Part shown: positions 1 through 13,400 of the stretch, piece after piece
How positions within the stretch are numbered: the stretch's first letter is position 1
Layout: each line of letters begins with the position of its first letter
Source of the DNA: Amyelois transitella
Taxonomy: Eukaryota > Arthropoda > Insecta > Lepidoptera > Pyralidae
Length of the DNA: 64,000 nucleotides
Assembly: GCF_032362555.1 (NCBI RefSeq)
Contig: NC_083507.1
Coordinates: forward strand, 4,715,001-4,779,000
Direction: 5' to 3'
Position numbers and translations under genes: made by a program
The notes under the pieces: model-generated
Databases searched by the model: none
What the model was told of the DNA's origin: nothing
Seen by the model: the letters and a program-made list of their open reading frames with translations, nothing else

Positions 1-1471
1 TTCACCTATCTATCATAAACGTTTTTACGGAACCTACCGGGTCAATTACTCTTCTTATTCTGCCAGGGACTTTATGGACAAATTTCTAGAAAATTGTAGT
101 AAATAACGCGTAAGGGGCAACAAACAAACAAATAAATTTCCTATCGCATTTATAATAACGTTGTGATACTTTCTTGTAGGTTAGGCAAATGAAAAAAAGA
201 AAGCTAGGTATAGTAAGTATATGTACCGAGAATTTGAGTTAATAAAAATAGAAATGTTATCAAAATGTATTACATTTTAGAGTATCCTTCAAATTTCAGA
301 GCCAGGCACTAATATTAATATCCTCGGTATTATTGAGTTACGTTAGGTCAGTTCCAGTAAATGAACCATGCTTAAGACTCCCTATTTTATGTTATTACTT
401 GGTAGAGACCCAGATATAGCAGGTATACATTAGAATCCAATACTAATTTACTTAGGTCGGTACTTATTTGGGTGTGCCAAGGGTCGATAAGGGCAAAGAT
501 GTTCAATGGTGCGTGATCATACCAGTTTAGTGGTTAGTTAAATACGTAATATACGCACTTAAGTGAATCCAATAGAGAAGAGTTAAAGGACTTATACATA
601 ACATGTAAGTTCTCATAAGAAAGCTTAAATAAATTAATTTAACAGAGCAGAAAATTGCAATTACTCGGGAAGCGATTAATATTTCTACTTAACGAAATTA
701 AAATAAATTAGTTAAAACCTATACAAATACTTTATATTTCATAGAAAGGAACAACATAACTGAAATAAAGATAAAAGTAAAAATATTTTTTTTGGTAGAG
801 TTTAATGCTTTCTTAATATCTTGAACACATATCTAGAATGAACTATGTAAAATATGAGTCTATTCTATACTCAAATAAGTCCCTTGATTTTAGTTGAGCG
901 TTTCAGCAGTCCGATTTATATCACAATTATCTAAGAATTATCTTGACAGGCAGGTCTTTTGTTTAGGATAGAAAAGCGCATAATACACTGTTTTAATTTA
1001 TATATACGCAAAAAGAACCTTTAAGCATCAGTGTCTCATAACCGAAAGGTGTCATGTTCAAATTTTGTTACGGCCGTGAATAATTATCGTAAGGAAACTC
1101 AATGCGTAAGAGATCATGATCCATCAGTCAGGGGAAAGAAAGTCACAGTGTAGTCATTACTGTAATTACCTGACCTCTGCACTCCGTTATTGTAATCATA
1201 GGTGGACCCGAGCCGACCGATCATAATTACCTGCGTTTTAAACTTGCAAGTATTCAAATAATAGAGAGACACATACATAATCAGGCTATAGTATGTGTTG
1301 TGGATCCGGAATGATATGAGTGAACGCTAAGATGTGGCGCAAAACCGACCAAGTGTGCAACATTGGATTATGACTGAATATATTATCGTAGCACTTCGGA
1401 TTCTGTTCCAATAAATGTTGCTTATGATAAGTTGGCTGTACTACAGCATCTAGACGTTTACCTGTAGGCAC

Positions 1472-1522
1472 AATGGATTGATTAATATTGATTTAATATT
1501 AATCAATATTAATCAATCCATT
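1472..1522. repeat. 22-bp perfect inverted repeat (hairpin)
   Basis: The arms 1472-1493 and 1501-1522 are perfect reverse complements around a 7-nt AT-only loop. The sequence is built from TTGATTAATAT words, so it may be a slipped simple repeat or the remnant of a small inverted-repeat transposon. No function can be assigned. Confidence 0.8.
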
Positions 1523-1557
1523 TTACGTTATGAGTCTATTTTTACTATTTTTCGATA

Positions 1558-1712
1558 CTATAGACTTCCATGCTGGTCTGGTAGCAAAAAAAAAAATATA
1601 GTGTGTGCCAGCTGTTTGCCATGCAGATTAAAAAAACCAATTAAGGGAAAGTATAATAAACTAGAGATTTTATTTGGTGATGGTCTAGCAACGTGTCACT
1701 TTTGAATCTGAA
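1558..1712 (+). mobile_element. Degenerate copy of the (TATG)n-tailed retroposon
   Basis: The core containing the words TGATGGTCTAGCAACGTGTC and TTTGAATCTG around 1677-1708 aligns by eye to the central part of the complete copy at 8039-8301. The remainder is heavily diverged and both ends are missing. It is an old copy. Confidence 0.45.
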
Positions 1713-3309
1713 AAACCTGATTTTATGTATTATTCTATACGCGATGTCTAGTTAGGCAAGTCTTTTTGTATATAGGACCACCATATTTCGGTTAATCTTT
1801 TCCTGCGTTGGGTTCTCAGGGACGTTTTTAATGCGAGATTTACTACATGGTCCTTTCCTCTTTACTGAGTGTGGCAGTACTACAGTAAACGAGCATCCGG
1901 ACGTTTCCCGTAGGCAAAAGAGCTTTTTTTAAAGCTGACGCGGTTGTGTTAATTCATATTTTCATCTTCCGTGGTTTTTTTATGGCATATTCATACAGAA
2001 TGACTGCCGCCTGGATTGATGTTATAGGCTTAATCTTATACGGTTGTCGCAAAGGGCAGGGTTCGGCATTTTTAGCCATCTAGTTTAAATTATATGACTG
2101 AACTGATTTCTTATTAAATTGTCTTAACTGCGTTGTGACGATTTTGATGCGTTTTAGAATAGAAATGAGACCTTGAACGGATCTAGGCAACTGTCATTTA
2201 TTTTAACAAGACCATCTTTGGTTAAAATGATTTGACTATAAGCATGGATGATCAAGTAAATTTACAATGAATATAAAATTTTAAAGGTTAGTCTGTCATC
2301 TTTGAAGAATAACTAATTTTAATGTTTAAAATTGTTTCCTGTTGGATGTTTGCTCAAAGAAGCCGTTATCCTCGGGCTTGAAAGTACTTGAAACTATTTT
2401 GGTATTCACGTGCGAGTCTTTGGGAGCAAAATTATTGGCTAAATGGTTATACTTTTTTTTTAAACTTATAAAATAAACGCGGTGAAACCATGTTATTCTG
2501 GTGATAACGAGTTTAATTTTTAATCCAATTAAGATATGCCAATTTCGGCACCATTGATGCAAATATGTTTTAAGCTGTGAGCTGAAACAGCTATATATTT
2601 CTAGTTAAAGGTGTAACTACTATTACCTACGCAAAGAAGGTCAGCTTTGACCCGAATATATAGTGGCGTAAGGCGTAATTTAACGATTTATGAGGCGGGA
2701 CGATGCGTTGGCGCGAGGCGGAATGGTCTTCTCGGAATGACTGACAGCAGCTGAAATCAGGGCGCCTATTGCCCTTAATGACTTCTGCAGCCTTCTAGAC
2801 AAATACATTCTTGCCATTTTATTGAGCTATCGTGATTTAAACACGACATTAGCCGTGAAGTTTGACTAAACTATACATCATACATGATACCTACTCGCAG
2901 AAAGGTTTACACAGCAGTTCATATTCAACATTATCATGAACTTGGAAAAATACTTTTCAAAAAATTTAGTTATTATTTGAGTTGATTGGTTATAGTCCTA
3001 AATACTCGAGTTATTTCGGTCAGATCCCCAAAATATAGAAAAACCTACAACACAATTGAACTGAGAACTTTTTTTTCGATATAGGTATGGTGAAAATAGT
3101 GGGAACGATGCATGGAAGGAAACAATACATTGAATTAATGTGTCTGCAGCAAGTGTTACACTTTCCCTTTACGCAAGATAATTTATTTTTTGTCGACTCT
3201 AGCACGAGTCAGTGGCAGGTTAACGTGACCGTTTATAAAAATATTTTTCGGGTTTTGTCTGGGTGTTTTGTTTGCAAAAGCTTTTACAAATAATACTATA
3301 AGTTTAAAT

Positions 3310-3355
3310 TTGTAGCATTATTGTTTGAAATATCAATCAAACAATAATACTACAA
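3310..3355. repeat. 19-bp inverted repeat with one mismatch
   Basis: The arms 3310-3328 and 3337-3355 are reverse complements apart from one C/T difference, around an 8-nt loop. A small MITE remnant is as likely as a transcribed hairpin. Confidence 0.7.
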
Positions 3356-3429
3356 TTTTTACCATATATTGTACAGTTTTATAAGTAACTCCTGTGTAGA
3401 AATACATTTTTTTTTCTGAATTAGGCTTA

Positions 3430-3620
3430 TTAGTCAAACGATGGTCTTACGGTTAGGGAAAACATCTTGAGGAAATTTGCAAATTCAGACAACAGAATAT
3501 TGTTTAACCATATGAGAACCATATTCGACATTATCAATAGTTCCCTGCAAAGTTTGCGCAGGTAAAAATGGAGCCGCTTCGCGTAAAATACTTACCAACC
3601 GAGAATGTCTTTAAGGATGT
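3430..3620 (-). repeat. Worn lepidopteran dispersed repeat (family B)
   Basis: Words resembling 'gtgaggaaa...cattcaggcaac' on the plus strand match, in the opposite orientation, the better copy at 12700-13035. Divergence is high and the ends are uncertain. Confidence 0.35.
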
Positions 3621-6600
3621 AACTAGGACTATCACCTTCTGGTGAAAACATTTTCCAGCAAATTATACAATGAGAAAATAATATACAATAGTTTTCGCTG
3701 AATGGACGATTTTAAATTATAGTTAATTTTGAGTTCGACTACCAATAGTCGCAGTTGATATATCTTCATATATTCTGTACCTCTAGAAACTCCAAATGGC
3801 ATATTGGAGCACATTTCGCGTTCAAAAACTTTTCCATCGAAATTCGGGAACAATACACTACTGTAAGTAAAAGAGATTCCGAACACAGATAGTTAAAAAC
3901 TTATTTACGTTTGTCTCTGCCCTCCAGAGTATAGTTTGATGTGCCTGAGTCGTGTCGCGCATTTATTATACAAAAGGGAAATAAATAGGTAGCTTACATA
4001 CGAATGGAGAAAAGGCGGTGTAAATATTCAGGTATGTTTTTTTCTCGGGAACGTTCCAAATAGTTTTATGTATGTACTTTATGATTTGTTTTTTTAATAT
4101 TAATGGTTTCCTTGGACTTATAATTGAGTGTTTCCAATTGCATTCTCCAAGTCACGACTTGAGGCCCAAATTCATAATTTTTATCTTTGTCCTGTCAGAT
4201 TTTACGGTAATGAATAAACTGTCATCAAATTATTTTTGAGATTATTCGTTACAAATAAAAATCTTCTTTGTAATATTAATATGGTAGTAATATTCTATGT
4301 TCTAAAACCCTTAAAAATGATCCAATGCATTAGAATGCTATGAACGAATAGTCTTCTGTTATGCAGCAACCACAGATTTAAAATTAATTTCCAGTATTAA
4401 TTTCCAAACTTATATTGATTTAATTATGAAGGTCCTAATGAAGTTACGTTAGTTTTGACTAGTTTCTACCTGCGGTCGAAAGTTCTGTTTTGAATGTAGG
4501 TCATAAGGCTAATGAGTAAACATAAAGTTGTTTATTTAGCTAGCTGTTGACTGTTGAGCTGTTAATCACACCATGTTCAGGGTAAATCGTAGATAGCAAA
4601 AGAAAAATGTACTATATTAATCCTGTATAATAATAATGTTAACTAAAAGTGAAAGTTTTTGAGGATGGTGAGGTGGAATTTCTAACTCTGTCATGCAAAA
4701 TGTAATTGGTCCACAGGTAGAATATAACCTGGAATAACATAAAAGTATTTTTTAAGCCTGAAATTATCACACGAGTGAAGTCTGGGGGCGCAATTAGTAA
4801 TGCATGTATATAACAGTACATAAAGAAACACAGGTACAAAGGCGGACTAATCAGTAAATCCATCTAGTCAAACTTAAAGATACATATCCTTCTCCGTATT
4901 CTAGACATAATGATTTTTCTCTGAGTTAAAAAAAATGAATATTGTATTCTTTTGAAAAGAAAAGCAAAGTATTATTTTCTTACTCTTTTTTGAGAAGCCA
5001 ACTTTACCCTGTAGAAAAAGGATTGTGTCGGGTGTATTGTACTCGTATTTAAAAAAGAATGGATGGATGTTTTTAAATCCGATTTTTGTAAAAACAATTT
5101 TTTTACAGTTTACTTCTACTGAATTGATTTTTCAGCCAGTTTCAAAGCACATTATTCTGATTTCTATTGTGTACCTTATATTCCTTAAAACTTAACTTAT
5201 TTTTCTCTGTGTTTTTCTCAATCGCTCGCTTGAAACATATTATCATGATTATATCGAGCCTTATCGAGGTGACATAATTATGTAGGTACCTTTTGTAAAT
5301 ATAAATTCTTAAGTAGGTATCCGATCCTTAGTCTTTTCAAGACTGTTGCTTCAGCCTATGTTTGTATGTATCCGACTAGTTAAATATACCGTGTGTACAC
5401 CGGTGTATACCGGTACCGTGTGAAATAATTCCTCGTTATTAAACCGAGAAATCTGCAATAACCGTCCAGCAAATATGATAAGAGTTTCTGTAGATATGAA
5501 ATCCTTTAAACAAACTCATTTTGCGCCGCTCTGCATCCTGGACTCAATAAGATAAGAAGCTATGTTGAAATTTAAATAAACTTGATAACGTTATAAAAAC
5601 TTTTCTAGAAATAAGCAGTTTACTTAGTTATTATGTTTTCTACAAAACTGGATTCCTATTACGATATTAAGGGAATTCATTCGTATTAAAAAGAATTAAA
5701 AGTGCTTTTTCTGTTTCCTATTGCGTATGATGACAATATTATAGTAGGAAATAAACCTTACCCAAAAATAGACCAGGTATGTCCCCAATCTCAGGAATTC
5801 TCGAGCAAACAAGATTTCAAAATGTCGTTTGCATTTCTCATTTTTGTAACAGGCGCCCTGCGGCTATCACACAAGTTTTTACGACAAAAAGTGTACTCAA
5901 GCAAAGCAAAACACTTGTTCTCAGGTTGGCTTTTCTTATTTTATTAGTTGGTATGCTTGTAATGCAAGTGAACAAACAAATAAGAGGAAACACAAATTAA
6001 AGTAAGATGGACTGGTGCTTTTAGGTGGCGGTCAGAGAGAGGAGACGAAATAGACCATCTCCTATTCAAAGGCGCTTACATTTTGATCACGCTTCTAAAA
6101 AAATTATAAGGATATTTAAATAAAATAAAAAATTTGAAACGGGTGAGAAATTTTTATTTTTATAAATTTTAGTAACAATGTTATAAAAATCGTATCGTCA
6201 TAAACATCAAAAGTTGAAATAAATGCGCGACGCGACTTTTATATTTTTTTCTATTATATACCACTATTTATACATTCTATACTTATTAGTGTTCGTAGAT
6301 TACTGATCGTATAAAAGTGTTAGTAATACTCTTCCTGAACGCAACCCGCTAAATTCCAGCGTTCGGTGAATTTGGGGAGCATGCCCATAGGTACTTCTTA
6401 CTAGACAGTTGTCACCAGATCTAGATCTGACAATATCTGATATTTATAAGAAGTTATAATACTTCTGTTTGAATTCAAGATAATTGGCTTGTATGGTACA
6501 AAATCAAAGTTAAATAAAAAATAGGCACAGAAATCGCAATAGTTCGATGTTTCGATTTTTTATAAAAATATGCATGCTTCCAGTTCTTCCAACTTTATTA

Positions 6601-7380
6601 AAAGGAAACAGCAAACAAACAAAAAGAGATTTTTACAATCTATTCAAAGTTGAGAGAATGAATGCGTTCAAGCTAGTGCTACAACAAAATGTACAACATG
6701 ATAAATCAGTCTAAATCACTTATAAACGTTGTTTAGACTTTTTTAAATAAAAAAATATGCGTTTAATATTCACCTTATAAAGAAAGATTTTTGATAATTA
6801 GCTGTAATAGTAACTCAGATACCCAAACTCATTTTATCATCCCTTAACCTATCGTTCAAAATATATTCAAATTAATTTGCCTCGTGAGAATTTCCCCTGT
6901 AAGCAGTTGCCCCATATCGGACAACCTTGGCTTACTAATAGATAATGAATCAGTTCTAAACTACTTGGAAGACATTAATCGTTTGCAGGTAGTTCTAACT
7001 TTCATTATATACACAGTAGTTATGTGGTAAAATGTAAAGTTGGGGGCAAATAAATCTGATTGTATAGTGTTGGTTTTAATAAACATGGGTCTAATTTTCT
7101 GATTAATTATATCTTTTGCAAGTTCTGTAATACAGTAATATATTTATACATTAACATTTTTATCTTATGAAACTATTTGGACCGATTTTGATGCCTAATG
7201 AAACTTAAATTTGTTAATACTACCAAATTTCAATATAATCAAACCAATGCAAATTAGTTAAACAACACACCACTTCACATAATTATGCAAAAGTATGTAC
7301 ATATCTTCAACCAGCTGCGAACAATTTTTTTTCTATTATAAATACAAAAAGCGGTCTAACGAACTGCAATTTGTAAGAAA

Positions 7381-7489
7381 TTACTTTGGTGATAAGTTTT
7401 TCGGATGAGTAACTTGAAATACTTCTTCTTCAAGCAATTTTCGATAAAGCTTCGTGACTATTAGATATTTATCCGCTTTCACTTTGAAC
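7381..7489 (-). CDS. GSTZ: GSTZ coding exon 5 (C-terminus)
   Basis: This exon follows the acceptor TTGTTCCAG and completes a split Arg codon (AG|G) from exon 4. It encodes 35 residues ending in THPKNLSPK and a TAA stop at 7381-7383. The 'F..HP' tail resembles the AFKxxHPxxQPD ending of zeta GSTs. It is too short to stand out as an ORF and was found by searching for the family's last helix. Confidence 0.8.
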
Positions 7490-10400
7490 CTGGAACAAAA
7501 ATATGTATTTGTGTAATATTTAAAAATGCAGTATTAATAAAAGTACTTAAAGGTTTCATTGTTCAGAAATTGATAATATTATATACATATGTATATTATA
7601 TACTAGTTTCTACATTTCTAAGGGAATAAGCACATACGTTTTATTTTTTCCGTGAGGAATATACGAGTATTTATGATTCTCAGTCATTTGTGGTTTAAGT
7701 TTCAAAACTCAAGACATATACATAGATATCTAAGCAATAAAAAGTGAAACCCATATTATTATCAGCACCATCTATACCTATTCGTGGCATTAAACATCTG
7801 AGGCACTAAGCAAAGATCGGCCATAGTAATTTTGTCTCCAACGCAGTAGGTTCCAGCAGTCTTCTTTAATAGTGTCTCCAAGGTCTGTAATCCTCGTTCA
7901 CAGACGTCACGACCATTCTGCAGATACTTCTCCTCGGAGGCAAAGAGTTGTCGCAAACCTATGTTTTGCAGAGGTTGGATCCCGGATACTATAATCTGAG
8001 GCAAACAAAAAATAAATAACTCTAGCAGCAATACAGAAGGTGCGGTGTGGTTCCCGGCACCAATTCAAAAAAGAATAGGACCACTCCATCTCTATCCCAT
8101 GGATGTCGTAAAAGGTGACTAAGGGATAGGCTTACAAACTTGGGATTTATTTTAGGCGATGGGCTAGCAACCTGTCACTAGTTGAATCTCAATTCTATCG
8201 TTAAGCCAAATAGCTGAACGTGGCCATTCAGTCTTTTCAAGACTTTTGGCTCTGTCTACCCCGCAAGGGATATAGACGTGACCATATGTATGTATGTATG
8301 TAGCAATACAGAAATGGTGTTTTCATTTTGACATTCATAACATAATCTTGCTAACAATCTAATTTTGTAGACATGTCATTATAAGTGAGGTAATATGTTA
8401 CCTCAGTTATTTTGAATGTTATATTTATTAGTTAAGTATAGCTAGAACTAGACTTTGCATGTGTGGCAAATTATTATATATAATGAGTTAGTGATATCAA
8501 GGTAATAAAATTCTTTTTATCAGTTGCGCTTTGATGTTGGTATCTAATGCAAAGTTTTCCTTAGCAAATGTATGTTATATATTAAGAAGTTTTCCCTATA
8601 GGCGCATGACTCGTGGGCGTCGTGTGTCAGTGATGTATACCAAACTGTTATTCTCCTGTACTGTATTGCTTACCTGACCTATTTTTGATGCAAAAAATAT
8701 GTGGTCTATAAATACTCGTAGCAATATCTATATAGGGGAGACCTAGGAAGGTTGTGACAATTTTTGCTTTAAGGAGTATATCTCGTCGGAGAATCACAGC
8801 ACAATTATAAACTCTATATCATATTATAGCGTAACCCTTACTCTTTCAAAAACTATCACATAAGTCAATAAAAAGTGGAAGGTTTCTGAGCATTTTCGAA
8901 AAAACTGGAGGTACTCCTTTTGTCACAACTCTCCTAACACCGAGGTAAGTTGTGACAATTTTATTTCTAGATAAATTCAAATAATATTATGGGTATATAA
9001 ACAAAAAAACACATAATTTTGCCTAAAAGTAATATAATTATCATTTTTGTCTTGAATATAGAAACTAGAATGACATTAAACATAAAAAAAACATTAATTA
9101 TTTTATGTTATTGATAAGAGATAAATAGTTTTATAAGGAGGTAAAATTATTAATCTAATCGGACAAACAATTATGACAGACATATTGCAGCTCGCCTCCA
9201 GTGCAGTCTTCGTGAAATTAGCCTTTGCATTCAAGGCACTGAACCCACTTCTCATTTGATCTGCTATTTTCATAAGGTTCAAGGCAGCATAAGCAAAAGC
9301 AATCATTTTCCGCATCTTCATCTAAATCGCCTTCAACCTTCTTGTTGATTTTCTTGGTTTTCTTAGGTTTTTTCTCTTTTTCGGTCAAAACACGCTTTTT
9401 CATACTTTTAACTTCCTTTTTTCTTCTATAGCAGCAATTTCATTCTTGATAGGTGTGTTGGTTAGCACCGCTGACTTGATCTTGCGTCTATTAGGCTGGT
9501 TCTTTTTTCTTGGTGCAGCTTTTGGTACTTAACGGCCTAACTGATTCTGGAGAGAACACATTAGAGACAGTAGCAAGAGGAGTACAAGCTCTAGACGTAT
9601 TTTTGCCACCTAGGAGAGTTGTGACAGCGTGTCACAACTCTCCTAGGTGGCAAAAATCAGGACACTGTCGGAATATTATTTTGTAAATTCGAAACAAGAT
9701 GCATACACAATAAAACATGACCATGCTTAGAAACTTAAATAGACATGCTCCATAAAAAAATAATGAAAACCCATGTTAGTGTTATAGGTTGTGATATAAA
9801 CACAATCAAAGTATTTATAAAAAAACTTACTTTTTGGATATTTTTTCGTGCCGTCGTCGTGCTCTCGCAACCGCTTGCCATGAGCCCCCGTGCTTACTGC
9901 GACAAATGGCGCGTCACAAGAGAGACTATTGTGCGCTGTTGCTGTCCGGCTAACAGTCACGAATTTTCAGAAATCATCGCTGTCACAACTCTCCTCTGTC
10001 ACAACTCACCCAGGTCTCCCCTACATTTCAAGTATAGTGACGGATTTCCGTTTTCTAAATTGGATGGGAAATCTCTTTATGTTTTTACCTCGTTAATAGT
10101 ATGCGGGTCCTGTGTCCTACGAAAACAAACACAAGGGATTACCACCCGTATCTTCGCAAAGATCTTTTGTCACGTTTCAGATAAGTATTTGCAGTTACAG
10201 CTTTATAATCGAGGAAATGGCGATCCTTAATTTGTATTAAGATTTCAATATTTTTAATCTTATACATATATTTTTGCGCATTAAAAATTTATAATTATGT
10301 ATTATTAAATAAAGAATTGATAACAAATATAAAAAAAATATAAAACCCAGATTTATGTACTTAATATGCTGAATATTATTTTACTTACTTAGTTATTATT

Positions 10401-13400
10401 TTACTCACCTAATTGAAATAATTTTTATTAAAGAACTATCTTCGTAATTTAAAGTTTACTTATTTGTTCATGTACGCCAATATTTTTGTATCTTCAAAAT
10501 CTCCGAACATTCACAGATCCGTCGATCCAATTCAATTGTATTCTGTGACATCTTTGAATTGTTGACTAATTAAAAAAATGCGTTGCAACTAGATAACCAA
10601 ATTTAACTTGATCATTAGAAACTGGGTCGCCCAATATTTTCTGGTCCGACGTACCAATGCAATTAGTATCACAAAGTCCAAATTGACTGTCAAAATCGTA
10701 CGAGTTCAAGCGACAATCGTGTGTTGAGTGCAAATTGTCGCGGATTGTGTGAGATATTTCATCCAATTTGTGCTAGTGGATTCAATTTGCCGACTTGATG
10801 ATCAATACACTCAGGATGTGCATGTTTTCGTTCTACGGAAAGACATTGACCTATCTCTGTTTAGATTGTGCTTTTCTATTTATTTATTTATGTACACGAA
10901 ATTATAAACAGGAGCATTAAATTTTCTGTATAGTAAAGTGATTTTGAGTACATATTAAAGTCAGTCCACCGTTCCCTAATGGAAATCTATACATGCTTCT
11001 GCACTGAATCTTAAAATCTAGTACCTATTTAAATTGAAGAAAATATTTTTTTCTTATATTTAAGTATTATTAGAACACGCTGTATTTCAAAATATGCTTT
11101 TTATGTTTATGAGAATTAAGGGTAATTATATTATTTTTATTATGAATAAGATATGCACGAATTGTTTTTTAAGTTTGTTATAGTAATTAACATGTGATAA
11201 TATTTTTGGATTTACAAACTGATTGTTTCGTTTTTAAATCAATGATTTAGTTTTAGACTCCATCGCTAGATAGCTGATTGGTAATTAAATTTTGTTATTG
11301 AAGTTTGCCTACATCTTAATAGAGGACTGTTATCTAAAAATGTTATGTTTTATTAATTATTATTATCTATAACATTAGGAGGCACAGACGGACATAATGA
11401 GTTGGACAAAGACCATTTGGGTACTCACACAGAATATATACCTAGAATTGTTAGTTCATGTAATATTTGTAGAATTTTCTATTTTGTATGCTGAAGAATG
11501 TGACAAAACATGAGAACTATATCATATTATGAACATCTTTTGTAAGCTCTTATCATGGGTTGAACAAAATAATTTATTTACGACGTAGGTAGTATCTACG
11601 AGTATTATACTGATGTATAATGTGTAATGAATCGCAGGAAATCAAACAATTCTACTTCAATTACTTAAATTTGAACGATTTTCATCCCACTGCCAAGCAA
11701 AGGTCTACTCCATTAGTCCTAACCTGATCCTTTACCATTTTTGTTAAATGGTGATTAAAAATTTGACACCCGCGCAATGAACTTGTTACAAATTGAACTT
11801 TTGATAGTACGGGAAGAGAGCGAAAAAGTGTTCATCTTATTAATTCCGCTTATGTCAAGTAATATTTAAGTTCAATCAAATAAAACATACATGTCTAGAT
11901 CCCTTGCCGGGTAGACAAAGCGTAACAGTCTTGAAAATAATAACAGGTTGCTAGCTTTTCACCTACAAGAAGAATATTAAGTTTATTAGCCTTTCCCTTA
12001 GCCGCCTATTACGTCATCAATGGGAAAGTTATGGAGTGGTTCTAATAGAATAATGCTTTCCCAATAAACAGTCATTCAGTGAGTATGATTGAAGAATACA
12101 AGAATAGAATATAGAAGATGCCAGCATCTTCTTAGCATAAAACATTACTTTGACGCGACCTGAATAATGCATCTAACATAGACACGAAAGTACTTAAATT
12201 TAACTTTAGCAACTTAAAAAGTACTTAAAGACTTACTTCACAAATCTCTCGCATGCGCGCTTTAGGTAGAGGTTTGGCCGGAGTCAGGCTCGGCTGCGGT
12301 CGCGTATCTTCCAAATATTGCAGTATGGCCATGGACTCCACCAAAGTTTCGCCGTCTACTCGTATTTGAATACAAACAAATGTGAATTTTAGTTCAAAAT
12401 AATTTTCAAGAAATAAGGAAAAGTTGCATCGCAGCAAATTATATTTCAGTTTAGATTCGTCTTTCCTTTCATAGTTTGCACTATGTTGGGTATTCATTCC
12501 TATTAAACGTCCAACACTTCAGCGTCTAAAACTCATAAGGACCTTTTAAACAGGGGCTAATGCAGGTCGTTATGTTGAAGGTTTCACTCGTGGAAAAGGT
12601 CTTAAATGCTATCTTAGCGACCAACAAAATGACTCTACTAAAAGTTTAGTTGCAGTTGACATCTTTTTTATTTCGATTTGTTGTGTTTTTTGTGAATTTG
12701 TGAAAGGAGAGGCTTTTGAACAACTTTTTACACTTAAGTCCCGGTTGCATGCTCACCACTCTAGAGAGGAGCCCGGGTTATACCTTCGACCATAGATCCT
12801 GAATTGGGTGAGTCAGGTTTTACACCAAGCGACTCCGGGGTCTGACCTCCAAAGTCCCTGGCAGGGAATCAAACCAGGATTGGACCAAACCAGGCTTGGA
12901 CTTAACTAGTATTGAATCGATCATAGTTACATATCCAGTTGCCTGAATGTGCAGGTTTCCTCTATACCTATGTTTTCCCTCACCGTAAGAGAATCGGTTA
13001 GTATTCAAACTAATGTACATCATTTCGATAATAGTCATTGGCATATGGCCGAGGTGCGATCGATATTTTATTGATCAAATGATTTTATGAACCAAATAAA
13101 TATGAATATTAATGGAATTTATATCTGACGTGTACGAGTAATGTACATACATATATATGAGTGTGTTGTGAATGTATGTGTATATTCTTACTAATTAAAA
13201 ATATCTTATATATATTAATAGCAGCGGTAGTACGCTTGTCTGGAACACCGAAGGTCCCGGCTTCAAATCCCGGCCATTGAGAAAAGAACTCTTACTGATT
13301 CTTGCCTGCCTGAGGCCTGGGTCTTGGATTTTTATCGTTGAGTTAGTATCTCGTAACACAAGTTCGAACTTACTTCGAGGCTTACTCAATCTGTGTAATT

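Larger units (their letters stand above)
1..7380. other. Non-coding 3' flank of the zeta GST gene
   Basis: AT-rich sequence in which no open reading frame shows recognisable domains, sensible splice phasing or a family I know. It holds two hairpins (1472-1522 and 3310-3355), a worn retroposon copy (1558-1712) and a worn dispersed repeat (about 3430-3620), annotated separately. A less AT-rich patch at about 2640-2790 and a patch with two identical TAATTACCTG words at 1163-1172 and 1224-1233 do not match the repeat families seen elsewhere in the window. I see no polyadenylation signal of the AATAAA form close after the GST stop codon; a variant ATTAAA on the minus strand lies near 7074-7079. 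Confidence 0.6.
8735..10021 (-). mobile_element. Degenerate pogo/Tigger-like DNA transposon, TA target duplication
   Basis: The terminal inverted repeats are GGGGAGACCTAGGAAGGTTG from 8735 onward and its imperfect complement ending at 10021; TA flanks both ends (8733-8734 and 10022-10023). The inner TIR word TTGTGACA or its complement recurs at about 8931-8965, at 9599-9657 as a palindrome, and twice near the right end. Inside, on the minus strand, is a broken transposase C-terminus (9155-9600). TA duplication plus that protein relic fits the IS630-Tc1-mariner superfamily, pogo branch. At 1.29 kb with frameshifts it cannot encode an active enzyme. It sits in intron 3 of the zeta GST gene. Confidence 0.7.

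Noticed and set aside
9745..10230. 161-codon plus-strand frame over the right end of the DNA transposon
   Set aside because: It crosses the terminal repeat and TA border into unrelated intron; no domain and no splice logic.
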